The translations under genes and the position numbers were made by a program. Source: Marisediminitalea aggregata (GTDB lineage: Bacteria; Pseudomonadota; Gammaproteobacteria; Enterobacterales; Alteromonadaceae). From it: DNA of 64,000 bases. Where the stretch lies: the NCBI RefSeq assembly GCF_900129565.1, contig NZ_FQWD01000005.1:199941-263940 (forward strand), written 5' to 3'. The notes under the pieces are model-generated. The model saw only the letters and a program-made list of their open reading frames with translations, was not told the DNA's origin and searched no databases. Positions 1 to 8,856 of this stretch are shown one piece after another. Each line of letters opens with the position of its first letter. Position 1 is the first letter of the stretch.

Positions 1-206
1 CATTGAATAAAGATAGCTAGAGAAAGAATAAATATCGGGACCGATAACAAAAAAAAGGGGTTGTATTCGCTAAGCGAAAGTATCGCTGAAAAAGCTTTAA
101 ATAAAAATGGAGCGTTCAGTACAAATACTATATATACGCAGGTAATAACAATAAGTTGATTAGTTGAGAGAGTGTACGTTTTTATAAAATCGAAAGTCTT
201 ATTCAT
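1..206 (-). CDS. Phosphoethanolamine transferase, N-terminal part (cut by window start)
   Basis: Reading the minus strand from an ATG at 206 gives an open frame of 68 codons running off the window edge. The peptide begins MNKTFDFIKTYTLSTNQLIV and continues with two hydrophobic stretches and an LNAPFLF segment. This resembles the N-terminal membrane domain of EptA-family enzymes, which move phosphoethanolamine from phosphatidylethanolamine to lipid A or core sugars on the periplasmic side of the inner membrane. The start lies 9 bp after the Omp85 gene's stop, with AAGG overlapping that stop, so the two genes are probably one operon. The catalytic domain is outside the window, so activity cannot be judged. 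It would be the second such transferase in the island. Confidence 0.7.
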   Translation of the reverse strand, partial: MNKTFDFIKTYTLSTNQLIVITCVYIVFVLNAPFLFKAFSAILSLSEYNPFFLLSVPIFILSLAIFIQ

Positions 207-215
207 TATTCAACC

Positions 216-1826
216 TTAAAATGAATGCTTAGAACTTATGCGAAATTCGATGCCATTGACGCCCGGAACGGACGTAACTGGTTTGATGATATCCACATGT
301 ATTACACGCGCTTCACTAGTTTGATTCGAATAAAAACGCGCGCCGATGCCTACTGAAGTCATCCAGGAATCTTGATGGGTAGTGGGGTCTGAACTGCTGA
401 AAACTCTGCCTGAATCGACAAAGATCGCACCGCCTAACTCTACGAGCTTATAGATATTGATATGAGGGTAATATCGAGCTTCGGCAGTAAACTGCGTGCT
501 ATGGTCTCCATGTCGATACTGTAAAGGGTATCCCCGTAGACCCGATTCACCGCCTAATACGATAGGGTAATCTTGAAACTGATTTTGACTGAATTGACTG
601 TTGTTTTTGAAATAACCGCCCCAGCTATCACTAATTTTGTGAAAGTACTCATTTGTAAGACTTAACACTGCTCTGGTTGGAATAATCGAGTTACTGTATA
701 TTTCTCCTTCAAAATTTGCGGTCATAAACCAGAAAGAGTCATCAAAAAATTCTATTCCTTTAGAAAGGTAAGAGCGCCAAAGTATTGTTGGAGAGGCTTG
801 GTTGTTACCAATATCAGAACCAATTTGGGCACTAAAATTCCAACCTAGATTGAAGTCTTCAATTTGATTAATTAGATAGAGATTTGTGAGCTTCCTGAAC
901 TCTTTTTTTAAATATTCGATATTTAAGGAAGGATATGAAAAATCCCTGTTAGAAGGTACTAACGAAATTGGAAAAGGGTTTTGCGATTCATCTATTTGCG
1001 AAAATTCATGTCGTTCATTGGTAAAGCCAATTCCAAACCTTAAGGTTGCTTCATCAGTGTCACTATCAAGCCATTTCCAAGTAGCTGTCGAATATACCTT
1101 ACGATGGTTGAACTGATTATAAATTTCACCGAGTTTATATTGAGTGTCGATTTGGCTAAAGTTATCGAATCCAATGCTAAATGCGTTGGGTGTATCGAAG
1201 CTTACAAAGTCCTTCTGAAAAAAAACCGATTCCGAAGTACCATCATTGCTGCTAGTAAACTTTGCACTTACGTTAATATTGTTTTTAAGAAATAAAGGAA
1301 AGTTTAACTTGAACTGATAGCCACTTCGTTGATCATTGGTAAAGGATTCAAGCTCAGCATCTATGCCTAATCCTAGGAAGTTTCTGTCCTTTATGCCGAT
1401 AGCATATTTATTCACCCCTCCTTTACGACCAAAATCAACAGTGGGCATAAGTGACCAGTTATCCCAGGTCTCTACAGATATCTTGCCTGAGTTAATTAAA
1501 CGTGTGACTCTAGCGTCCCGAATATATTTCTTGTTTCTTAAGTGGCGTTCAAGTTCCTCAATGTCGTCCTGACTTACATCACATTTTTTGATGAAAAAAG
1601 CGACTTCGTTGTATATTGTTTTTTCTTTCGTTTTGATATGAAAAAAATTTGCCCAACGATGCAGGAATAGAGTGTTGGGATCGTCTAAGTCAAAAATATC
1701 ATTTATTACTAACGCTAAATTATCTTTCTGATCGCAACTTTCACTAGTATTGGCTGACGCAATTGCTTTATTTGATGTGAAAATTGAATAAAAAACAAAT
1801 ATGCTAAATATAAAGTGCGTCTTCAT
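216..1826 (-). CDS. Small Omp85-family outer membrane barrel protein
   Basis: 536 residues with a Sec signal (about residues 1-23), a short N-terminal region with room for roughly one POTRA-like domain (about 60-125), then a beta-barrel ending in phenylalanine. The Omp85 loop-6 signature appears as GLRGY near residues 429-433. BamA, TamA and FhaC relatives insert or secrete proteins or lipids through the outer membrane; with so few POTRA domains this is not BamA. A GAGGTG ribosome site precedes the ATG. It is first in an operon with the pEtN transferase at the window start and lies behind the shared three-half-site promoter at 1854-1897. The substrate is unknown; a role in surface export linked to LPS modification is inference. 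Confidence 0.8.
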   Translation of the reverse strand: MKTHFIFSIFVFYSIFTSNKAIASANTSESCDQKDNLALVINDIFDLDDPNTLFLHRWANFFHIKTKEKTIYNEVAFFIKKCDVSQDDIEELERHLRNKKYIRDARVTRLINSGKISVETWDNWSLMPTVDFGRKGGVNKYAIGIKDRNFLGLGIDAELESFTNDQRSGYQFKLNFPLFLKNNINVSAKFTSSNDGTSESVFFQKDFVSFDTPNAFSIGFDNFSQIDTQYKLGEIYNQFNHRKVYSTATWKWLDSDTDEATLRFGIGFTNERHEFSQIDESQNPFPISLVPSNRDFSYPSLNIEYLKKEFRKLTNLYLINQIEDFNLGWNFSAQIGSDIGNNQASPTILWRSYLSKGIEFFDDSFWFMTANFEGEIYSNSIIPTRAVLSLTNEYFHKISDSWGGYFKNNSQFSQNQFQDYPIVLGGESGLRGYPLQYRHGDHSTQFTAEARYYPHINIYKLVELGGAIFVDSGRVFSSSDPTTHQDSWMTSVGIGARFYSNQTSEARVIHVDIIKPVTSVPGVNGIEFRISSKHSF

Positions 1827-1853
1827 GCAGCCACCTCATCTGAGAATGGCCTT

Positions 1854-1897
1854 ATTCTATTTATGTAAACTTAAGATTCTCTTAGCTAAAACTGATA
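1854..1897 (-). promoter_or_regulatory. Promoter with three 11-bp-spaced regulator half-sites (Omp85 operon)
   Basis: On the minus strand the half-sites are TATCAG (1897-1892), GCTAAG (1886-1881) and CTTAAG (1875-1870), each separated by 5 bp. Exactly 10 bp later comes the -10-like TAGAAT (1859-1854). The proximal half-site is 44 bp from the ATG. The same layout occurs before three other units of this island. Tandem 11-bp repeats ending 10 bp before the -10 are typical of OmpR/PhoB-family activation, and the CTTAAG-N5-CTTAAG form resembles the PmrA box. Confidence 0.75.
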
Positions 1898-1919
1898 TTG
1901 AGCTCAAGTTAGTCTGAAC

Positions 1920-3506
1920 TCATTCATTTTCGCTGGGAGCATTTTGCAGAATATCTCTTTCGCGGTCATAAATTGGAGCGGAGAGACCGAATGCCCCCAT
2001 TACCGTGTGAAATATATTAAACTGCGAATGTTCAGGTGCTTGAGAAATATCACTTATATTAATCTGTTTGTAGGCTAAAAACGCATCGGAAGCCCATAAC
2101 AAAAATGGAATGTCTTTTTGATAGTCGGGTGCAAATGCATAGGGGGTACCATGAAGATACAGACCATATTCTCCAAGTGATTCACCATGGTCAGATATAT
2201 AAATCATTGCTGTAGATGCATCACTCAGACTTTTTAATTCTCCGATAAGTGTTGATAGGAAATGATCTGCATAAAGCAGTGTATTGTCATAAGCATTAAT
2301 TAGTTCTTCTGGACTGCATTTACTAATCTCTTCATCGCGACAAACCGGTGTGAATTGGTTAAAATCCTGCGTGTATCGAGAGTAATAGCTCGGTCCATGG
2401 CTTCCCTTTGTATGTAAAATAACAAATACCTTCTGTTTCTCAGATGAGCGAATTGCATCTATTAAATTTGTTAGAAGGACCTCGTCAAGCTTGCAGCCTT
2501 TACCTTCGCAATCCGAACTAAGCTCATTTGCATTAATATATTTGCTCACTTTTATTGGCGGCTCTCCCCAATTATTTGTTCGCCATTGCACATCTACACC
2601 GTGTCTTGTTAAATAAGTTGGTAATGATTCTTCATTTACAGACGCTTCATTGGGAGACAATATACACTTTAGAGATCCCGTTGTATAAGTGGTGCAAGAT
2701 TTTGTGTTTTTCAAAATCAATAAGTTAGATTCTTTCTCTAATTTTGGGTTGGTTAATTTGGAGTACCCATATAATGAGAAATTTGCTGACCTGGCTGTTT
2801 CACCGATAACTAATACAACCACCGTTTTATTGTTATCCAGGAAATGGCCATTTGCCAAAGGCTTCTGTCCATTAGTTGTTTTATTAATAGAAGAAAAATG
2901 TCGTGCTGTATTAATTATGTATGACCATGGCAATATTTTTCCACCTAACACACTTGCATGCTTATCAATCCACAACCAACTACTTGCGTTAGCATACAAA
3001 AATATGACTGAAGATGTAAAAGCAATAAACATATTGCGTATTATTACCCTTCTATCGATCCTGCTGATTTTAAATATTAAAACAATACAGGATACCCCTA
3101 AACCAAGTATGAGTATCGTAAATACTAAATCTTTCGAAATTAACTCAATTGATTCAGATTTTTGTGTATTGAGTATATTCCCAATCATAGTCCTATCTAG
3201 TACGACTTGATAATTACCCATGAAATGGATTGCTGCAGAATTCAGTATTGTTACAACTATTAAAAATGTTTTTAGTATTACGGGTGAAATCAGTGCTAGA
3301 AAAGAAAACGATGTGAATGTGATAATAAACGTGATTACTATTATTGATAGTAATACTCCAATACCACTAGCACTACTGATATCCGTGTTTAGTATCACAT
3401 ACTTAAGTAGCATAACGTTAAAAGCGAACGTCATTAAAACGCTCGCCCAGATAGTGAAACTACTTGCTTTCATTGTTAGCAATTTATAATGGGTTTCTAT
3501 TTTCAT
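1920..3506 (-). CDS. EptA-like phosphoethanolamine transferase
   Basis: 528 residues: an N-terminal membrane domain of about five helices (residues 15-180) and a periplasmic sulfatase-fold domain. Visible motifs are VIGETAR with metal-binding Glu236, the nucleophile region CTTYTTGSLKC with Thr275 aligning with the conserved threonine (Thr285 in MCR-1), SDHGESLGE (Asp439, His440) and His452 in YLHG. The family attaches phosphoethanolamine to lipid A phosphate or core residues, lowering negative charge and giving cationic peptide tolerance. The ATG overlaps the end of the PAP2 phosphatase gene by 23 bp, suggesting coupled translation; a second ATG at 3473 would avoid the overlap. Neither has a clear Shine-Dalgarno site. 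The exact acceptor is not readable from sequence. Confidence 0.93.
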   Translation of the reverse strand: MKIETHYKLLTMKASSFTIWASVLMTFAFNVMLLKYVILNTDISSASGIGVLLSIIVITFIITFTSFSFLALISPVILKTFLIVVTILNSAAIHFMGNYQVVLDRTMIGNILNTQKSESIELISKDLVFTILILGLGVSCIVLIFKISRIDRRVIIRNMFIAFTSSVIFLYANASSWLWIDKHASVLGGKILPWSYIINTARHFSSINKTTNGQKPLANGHFLDNNKTVVVLVIGETARSANFSLYGYSKLTNPKLEKESNLLILKNTKSCTTYTTGSLKCILSPNEASVNEESLPTYLTRHGVDVQWRTNNWGEPPIKVSKYINANELSSDCEGKGCKLDEVLLTNLIDAIRSSEKQKVFVILHTKGSHGPSYYSRYTQDFNQFTPVCRDEEISKCSPEELINAYDNTLLYADHFLSTLIGELKSLSDASTAMIYISDHGESLGEYGLYLHGTPYAFAPDYQKDIPFLLWASDAFLAYKQINISDISQAPEHSQFNIFHTVMGAFGLSAPIYDRERDILQNAPSENE

Positions 3507-4356
3507 TTAGGAGAATTGATTTTAGTGTGATGTAAGTGCCGGTAGTAGCACCGACCGCGATCGCTAACCAAGTTACAAATAGTGAATGCACTAAGCCATT
3601 GACTGAGCAAACAATTAAGATAAAGCTGAACATAAAAATAAAAACACTCAGGTAAACTGGGTAATCATTCATCCAGCTCCACCATTTAATATAGCGCCTT
3701 GACAGGTACTCTCCACTCATTCCGGAAATTACGCCAAGTACCGCACCGAAAACTACGTCCGCGGGCCAGTGAGCTCCAACCGCTACTCTGGAAATTCCAA
3801 CTATTGTCGCAACAGCTAGTATCAAGATAATTCCAAAAGATCTGATTTGAGCATTAGGGCTATTTTTTCTTTTTGCCAATACGACAAATAGGATCGCAGA
3901 TGCAGCAGCAAAAATAGTTATAGTATGGCCGGATGGGAAGCTCGTAAACGCGGTTAGTCTCTCACCGATGATATGAAATTGCTGACTGTCTAGAACGGCA
4001 GCGGGCCTAGGTATCGCAAAGAAGTTCTTTCCTAAATGACTAAGCGAAAAGGCCAATGGAATAGCTCCAAACATGGCAGCCCATATTCTTGTATTTATAA
4101 TGCTAACAAACGAAATTAGTGGGATTAGAATCAGAGCATCGCCCAAGTAGGTTATATTGAGCCAGACTATATTTGGAATAGTTTGTAGAGCCTTATTAGT
4201 AATTAAAAAGATATCTTTTTGGTCGGCTAAGTAGATGTCCTTATCCATTGCCATACTTATCATTGAAATAGTAACTAAACATATGAAACTAATGAGCTTC
4301 CAGAGTGGAAGGGTAGATTTCGGATACGTTTGATCAATAATTAATTTTGTGGACAT
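3484..4356 (-). CDS. PAP2-family membrane phosphatase (LpxE/PgpB-like)
   Basis: 290 residues, about six membrane helices, and all three PAP2 phosphatase motifs: Lys110 to Arg117-Pro118 (KNFFAIPRP), PSGHT at 141-145 and SRVAVGAHWPAD at 189-200 with the catalytic His196. Members remove phosphate from undecaprenyl diphosphate, phosphatidylglycerol phosphate or lipid A; LpxE is the lipid A 1-phosphatase. The gene overlaps the downstream EptA-like transferase. In Helicobacter pylori LpxE exposes the lipid A 1-position and EptA then modifies it, so a two-step remodelling unit is a good hypothesis, but LpxT- or PgpB-type activity is possible. Expression is expected from the half-site promoter at 4382-4425. 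Confidence 0.88.
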   Translation of the reverse strand: MSTKLIIDQTYPKSTLPLWKLISFICLVTISMISMAMDKDIYLADQKDIFLITNKALQTIPNIVWLNITYLGDALILIPLISFVSIINTRIWAAMFGAIPLAFSLSHLGKNFFAIPRPAAVLDSQQFHIIGERLTAFTSFPSGHTITIFAAASAILFVVLAKRKNSPNAQIRSFGIILILAVATIVGISRVAVGAHWPADVVFGAVLGVISGMSGEYLSRRYIKWWSWMNDYPVYLSVFIFMFSFILIVCSVNGLVHSLFVTWLAIAVGATTGTYITLKSILLNENRNPL

Positions 4357-4743
4357 AGAATCACCTCAGTATTGGTGACTCATGCTACAAACCTAAACTT
4401 AAGTTTCGCTTAGTAGAAACTTAAACTTCGAATTGACCCTTTTAACGTATGTAGTTGCTAAGAAACGGTTTGATGCTAGAGTTGTTAACTTATATGTCAT
4501 GGAGTATCTCGATAGCAGATGGAAGTAGATGCATTTTCCTGTCTGACTTTTAGCAAGCATTCCGGATTTCTTGAGACTAACACTGAAGGATGTTAGAAAA
4601 AGTGATCGTAAAATCAATTGGTTATTAGATCCTCTTTCTTTTGATAGGGGAGTTGATGTGCTAAAAGTCAGATGATTTGAAGCAGGCAGAACGCAATAAT
4701 AGAAAGCGTTAGAGTAACGTAATGTTATTTGAATTGAATTATT
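4357..4743. other. Intergenic region between PAP2 gene and GT9 gene
   Basis: This 387-bp stretch carries the PAP2 promoter (4382-4425) at its left end. The rest (4426-4743) shows no convincing gene. A 72-codon minus frame (4399-4617) exists, but its 3' end covers the regulator half-sites and its peptide has no recognisable domain. No tRNA-like fold or clear terminator was seen. Confidence 0.5.
4382..4425 (-). promoter_or_regulatory. Promoter with three 11-bp-spaced regulator half-sites (PAP2-eptA operon)
   Basis: Minus-strand half-sites TTTAAG (4425-4420), ACTAAG (4414-4409) and CTTAAG (4403-4398) are spaced by 5 bp each. After a 10-bp gap comes the -10-like TAGCAT (4387-4382). The ten bases CTTAAGTTTA are identical to those in the Omp85 promoter. 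The proximal half-site is 42 bp from the ATG. The half-sites also create an imperfect hairpin (TAAGTTTC / GAAACTTA), which is probably incidental. Confidence 0.8.
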
Positions 4744-5766
4744 CTATTGTTGTTGGATTTTAAGTGCTCTCAGCGTAGCTTGAGCTACTTCCTCTACGCT
4801 TATTAGATCCATCGCCCTAGGATCGTGAACTCTTTCATGCCATTTTGCTTCTTTAACATTTTTGCCTAAAAACAAGCGAACTGCTTCAGGGTATTTATCC
4901 ACAGTGTATTGCAAAGATGCAAATGGGCCTGACAGTTCCGGCCTGGCTACCGCGTATAAACCTACAACAGGAATATCCAGCGCTGTTGCTATATGAACGG
5001 GCCCACTGTCCGGGCTGATGAGTGCATCGCAGTTTTTCAAAATATCAACCAATTCCAATAGTGATGTTTTTCCTACAAGGCTTTGACAGTTTGATTGATT
5101 GACCAGAGATTTGATGGTTCTTTCTTGCTCCCTGTCAAAATCAGTATTTCCACCTACCAGCAATATTCGACCATCATAAAACTGCTCGATTTTGTTCACC
5201 AATTTTGCGTAGTTTACGGCAGCCCACGAGCGCTCTTTTTTACTTGCAGCAACGTTTAACACTATGGTTCGCTGCGGATTTCCTTCTGAAGGTGTACTTT
5301 TTGATTTCAGTTTACCAATGAACCATCTGAATTTTTTATCATTGACCCCAATATGAGTAGCAAACTTCATGAAGCCCTCGGCCAAGTGTTCATTGTCGTA
5401 GCTAATGGATTCGTTAATAAACCAGCTATGAAAATCCTTTGAGCGAATAGCGTCGAAACCGATTTTTCTTTCCGCTTTTATAAATGGATAAACCAAGTTT
5501 GCCCTAAAGCTTGCTTGTGCGGCTAGAAGTATGTCGAACTGCTTATCTTCAAATAGTTTTTTTAATCTAAAGTAATCCCGGAATGACGTTGGCTTTTTGA
5601 TAGCCATAAATTTAGTGTTAGGCATTCCGGATAATAACGTGGCAATGGCTTCGGTAGTTACCCATGTAATCTCAGCATCGGGAAAATGTTTAGTGATTGC
5701 GTTTAAAGCAGGTGTTGCCAGTACGCAATCGCCAATAGCAGACAGTCTGAAAAAGCAGATTTTCAT
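4744..5766 (-). CDS. Glycosyltransferase family 9 (heptosyltransferase-like)
   Basis: 340 residues with the GT9 hallmarks: the N-terminal FRLSAIGDCVLATPAL loop (residues 6-21) and the C-terminal SPDSGPVHIATALDIPVVGLY block (about residues 250-271). GT9 enzymes transfer heptose or a related sugar from an ADP-sugar to the LPS inner core at the cytoplasmic face of the inner membrane. It is 48 bp downstream of the GT29-like gene on the same strand, so the pair is probably co-transcribed. It belongs to the AT-rich LPS-modification island. Whether it is a housekeeping WaaC/WaaF/WaaQ type or an accessory enzyme cannot be settled here. Confidence 0.9.
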   Translation of the reverse strand: MKICFFRLSAIGDCVLATPALNAITKHFPDAEITWVTTEAIATLLSGMPNTKFMAIKKPTSFRDYFRLKKLFEDKQFDILLAAQASFRANLVYPFIKAERKIGFDAIRSKDFHSWFINESISYDNEHLAEGFMKFATHIGVNDKKFRWFIGKLKSKSTPSEGNPQRTIVLNVAASKKERSWAAVNYAKLVNKIEQFYDGRILLVGGNTDFDREQERTIKSLVNQSNCQSLVGKTSLLELVDILKNCDALISPDSGPVHIATALDIPVVGLYAVARPELSGPFASLQYTVDKYPEAVRLFLGKNVKEAKWHERVHDPRAMDLISVEEVAQATLRALKIQQQ

Positions 5767-5814
5767 GGTGATGACTGGCCTCTTTAGTCGATGTTTTAAG
5801 GCATCAAAAAAATA

Positions 5815-6486
5815 TTAATTATAAAAGTATATGTTATTTCTGGAATTCTTTATCGAATTAAACCAATCCTGCTCAGCCTTAAAATCGTGAGGTACCTGGT
5901 CCTCTGTTCTGCTACCAGTTAAAGACAGAGATTTAAAGAAATCGAAGCCATAGATGTTTAAACTTGCAAACGAAGTCTTGGATAGCCAGTACAACATCAT
6001 CAATCCTGTTGATGGAGGTGCGCCTATGCTTTGCTTTATTTCCGCATATAGTTCTTGAGGAAATAGATAAAGAGGTTTTTCCATCATCCATTGTTTCAAA
6101 CGCTTTCGTTTGTGCGACATCCAAATCAACTTTTTGGTTGACAGACTTTCAAAATGCCTTTTTTCAATAGTCGTGGCGAGAGCTAACCAATCAGTTTTCG
6201 TACCATGGCTGAACTCAGAAAACATAGGAGCTCTGTTGATTCTTATAACTATGTCCTTGGAATCTATTGCGCGACCGTAACTTGTAGTGCATAACGACCT
6301 GGCATTTCCGACAACTGCAATGTGTTTATTTTTCACTGCATCCGCCAGTGTCAGAAACGTATCTTCAAGCTTGGCATTCAATAATTCATCGTTGTTTGAC
6401 CAGATAGCTTTATAGAATCTGACTTTATCGAGCATGTTAAAGAGGCTGTAATGCCTGGAAAGAAAGTCGTAATTTGAATCCTTCAC
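5815..6486 (-). CDS. GT29 sialyltransferase-like glycosyltransferase
   Basis: 223 residues. A long-motif-like block runs from residue 56 to 90 (IAVVGNARSL, then GRAIDSKDIVIRINRAP), PSTGLMMLYWL at 158-168 resembles the short motif, and His200 within PHDFKAEQDW fits the very-short-motif histidine and acid. This is the GT29 fold found in eukaryotic sialyltransferases and in some bacterial LPS or capsule loci, so it may add a sialic-acid-like or Kdo-like residue to a surface glycan. The start is GTG at 6486 with a poor ribosome site; the first ATG is at residue 18. No sialic acid synthesis or CMP-activation gene is in the window, so the donor is unknown. Confidence 0.75.
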   Translation of the reverse strand: MKDSNYDFLSRHYSLFNMLDKVRFYKAIWSNNDELLNAKLEDTFLTLADAVKNKHIAVVGNARSLCTTSYGRAIDSKDIVIRINRAPMFSEFSHGTKTDWLALATTIEKRHFESLSTKKLIWMSHKRKRLKQWMMEKPLYLFPQELYAEIKQSIGAPPSTGLMMLYWLSKTSFASLNIYGFDFFKSLSLTGSRTEDQVPHDFKAEQDWFNSIKNSRNNIYFYN

Positions 6487-6518
6487 TCTTTTTAATCCCG
6501 AGGAGTTAGCTTATTAAA

Positions 6519-6562
6519 ACTGTAATGAATACTCCTGAAGATTTGCTGATTTTAGTCTGAAT
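6519..6562 (-). promoter_or_regulatory. Promoter with three 11-bp-spaced regulator half-sites (GT29-GT9 operon)
   Basis: Minus-strand half-sites ATTCAG (6562-6557), AATCAG (6551-6546) and CTTCAG (6540-6535) repeat every 11 bp. A 10-bp gap leads to the -10-like TACAGT (6524-6519). The half-sites are of the TCAG rather than TAAG type, so affinity may differ, but the geometry is identical to the other three island promoters. The proximal site is 49 bp from the GTG start. Confidence 0.65.
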
Positions 6563-6636
6563 GATAAAGCAGCTATTTATTCTTAGTTATAAAACATGCT
6601 CGATTGTTAAGGGTAATATATAAAGGTGGAGGTTAA

Positions 6637-8856
6637 TTAAAAATGAATTCTGATTTTTGCAAATAAATTATGAGCATCTTTGGTTTCTATAGATTTTTTG
6701 TAGAGATTTCTTTTCCCAAACTTAGCAAGTTCGTCTTCGAACTCACCTCCAAAACTGTAACTTAAATAAAATGCGGTTATCTTACTTAAGGAGTATTTAT
6801 AGCGTAGTTGGAATGCACTTTCAGAAAATGAAAAGTCATCATGTCCGCTCGCGTCTACAAGTTGTCCCTGCGGGTCAATAAGATAACTATTTAGCAGATT
6901 GGCTTTACCAATAACAGATTCAAGTTTAATTCTTAATTCTTGAGTTTCGCTTATTTGATAGTCAAGGTTTATTTCAATGGCTTGCTCTGTGAAATCAAAT
7001 TCCCCGATGTAATTGTCTCTTTCCCACTCAAGCCAGCTCTCGCTATTGTACTGTGAGAAAGTGAATCCAATGTTCATCGGTTTACTAACTTGCAAGTCTA
7101 CCGTAAGTTCTGTGCTGTAAAACTTACCAGATAGGCCTTCTGTGCCAAATTCAGCCGATAGGTCGATACTGCCCCAATCATATTCAGGTGTATCAAGTTC
7201 AAACTCCGCAATATAAAAAGACGGTAGACGTACGGAATTGTTTCCTCTGGTGAGTAGATCATCATAACCAGGAGTACCAACTTCCACGGACAACTGATAT
7301 TCAAATTCAGCTTGTGTCACTATTTCAATACCGACTCCTGCAATACTAGGCAAGGTTTCATTTTGATGGTTTGTCTTTAGTTCGGCCTCGAAGGAAAACA
7401 AAGTGTCTCTGATTGACCAGTGATTGAAATCAGGTATTTGATATTGATACTCATATTCTGCTTGTTTTCGGTTTACACGTTTGACATACCCAATGTCATT
7501 TAATTGTAAATTGTCACCATAGCTAAACAAACTAAATTCATGATTTTGCTGCGCGGTTGGTTGTATACTTCCGGTAACCCACCAACCGAAATCATTTGTT
7601 GTTGAAAGGCTTTGTTCAATAACGCTTTTTATTGCACCGAAATTTAGCTCGGCGTTATCTGAGTAAGCATAATTGAAATCTGATTCTATAATAGTAGCTG
7701 TTCTTTCGATACTTGGTGTGTCAACTCGATTGAGTGACATACCAATTTTATTTGCACCAAACCTGTACTGGCCTCTCAACAGCCAAAACTCTCTACCCGG
7801 TTTGCCTTGATCTGCGTTTTCAAAAGCTGTTAATACCCCCAAATCCAATCTTTCATTGCTAAGTGTGTACTTTATTGCAGAGTTCAATTCTCCTTCATAG
7901 TCATTATCATAATATGAATTTCCGCCAATTCTCGGTGTGTGCACTACCCTGAGCGATTCTGGCCCTACCACGTCGAATAGACTGCTATTGTCATTGAAAA
8001 AAGGGCGATTTTCGGAAAAAAAGTTTTCTATAGCGGAGAAATTTACGACTAATTCATTTGACTCCACCTGACCAAAGTCAGGGTTGATTGTGGCACTAAA
8101 TTGTTGATTTTTAGTTGGCTTCCAAAAGATTTCAGCACCTATATTCGCCTTGTCTTTGCTATTTGTAAAATCTCGATTGAGAGAGATATAAGGGAATATA
8201 TCCAAGCTTGACTGGTCTTTCACTTCAACTGTTTGTCTAGTGAAGTTTGTAAGGAAGCTATTCATTGAAGCGTTTGCAGGTATTGATGAATATGTTGCAT
8301 TCGTGGATTCATCATAGCGGGTAATAGAAAAACCGAATTCATTCTTGTCTTGAATTGAAAAAGGCATGGCGCTCCAGGGAATAAAGATTTCGGCGTTCCA
8401 CGAACCAGTTAGAACTTTGGTTTTATAGTGCCACTGACTATCCCAATCTAAATCAAACTCTTTATTTTGTTTGTATATCCCATCGTAGAAATAGCCTTGA
8501 TGATTTACGGCAAATACATAGCCTATTTGCTGTGTATTATTCATATCAATCATTAGTTGGATATGATCGTTGGTGAATAGAGTATCGTTTTCTTGTGTTC
8601 GTACTCTCAAGGGTGAAATGGTACTTGCCGAAATACCAATATATATACCATGGCCTGAAGTAATAAACTGGTAAGAAAAGTTACCCTCGAGTTTTGTTAG
8701 TGTTTGTGGAATAACCTGAAAGTTGACAGTATTTGGCGTTATACCTTGCCAGGATTCCTCATTGAGTACACCATCAATAACTGGTTCTGATGCGGATGCA
8801 GTGTTAGATATGTAAAGATAAAGAACTGTTAGAGTAAAGCTAAAGAGTTTCTTCAT
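6637..8856 (-). CDS. CBM9-like / DUF5916-type outer membrane protein
   Basis: 739 residues: signal peptide (about 1-22), an N-terminal CBM9-like beta-sandwich beginning EPVIDGVLNEESWQGI, then a long barrel-forming region in the style of DUF5916 proteins, ending in phenylalanine. Such proteins sit in the outer membrane; their biochemical role is not established. Its ATG overlaps the histidine-kinase stop (TAATG), making it the third gene of the two-component operon. That arrangement suggests a role in sensing, adapting to or repairing an envelope change, but this is inference. A carbohydrate-related function is possible from the CBM9-like domain. Confidence 0.78.
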   Translation of the reverse strand: MKKLFSFTLTVLYLYISNTASASEPVIDGVLNEESWQGITPNTVNFQVIPQTLTKLEGNFSYQFITSGHGIYIGISASTISPLRVRTQENDTLFTNDHIQLMIDMNNTQQIGYVFAVNHQGYFYDGIYKQNKEFDLDWDSQWHYKTKVLTGSWNAEIFIPWSAMPFSIQDKNEFGFSITRYDESTNATYSSIPANASMNSFLTNFTRQTVEVKDQSSLDIFPYISLNRDFTNSKDKANIGAEIFWKPTKNQQFSATINPDFGQVESNELVVNFSAIENFFSENRPFFNDNSSLFDVVGPESLRVVHTPRIGGNSYYDNDYEGELNSAIKYTLSNERLDLGVLTAFENADQGKPGREFWLLRGQYRFGANKIGMSLNRVDTPSIERTATIIESDFNYAYSDNAELNFGAIKSVIEQSLSTTNDFGWWVTGSIQPTAQQNHEFSLFSYGDNLQLNDIGYVKRVNRKQAEYEYQYQIPDFNHWSIRDTLFSFEAELKTNHQNETLPSIAGVGIEIVTQAEFEYQLSVEVGTPGYDDLLTRGNNSVRLPSFYIAEFELDTPEYDWGSIDLSAEFGTEGLSGKFYSTELTVDLQVSKPMNIGFTFSQYNSESWLEWERDNYIGEFDFTEQAIEINLDYQISETQELRIKLESVIGKANLLNSYLIDPQGQLVDASGHDDFSFSESAFQLRYKYSLSKITAFYLSYSFGGEFEDELAKFGKRNLYKKSIETKDAHNLFAKIRIHF

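Noticed and set aside
2689-3210. 173-codon plus-strand frame inside the pEtN transferase gene
   Set aside because: It is antisense to a gene with clear catalytic motifs; low-complexity hydrophobic shadow.
4399-4617. 72-codon minus-strand frame
   Set aside because: Its end covers the regulator half-sites of the PAP2 promoter, it has no clear ribosome site and the peptide matches no domain.
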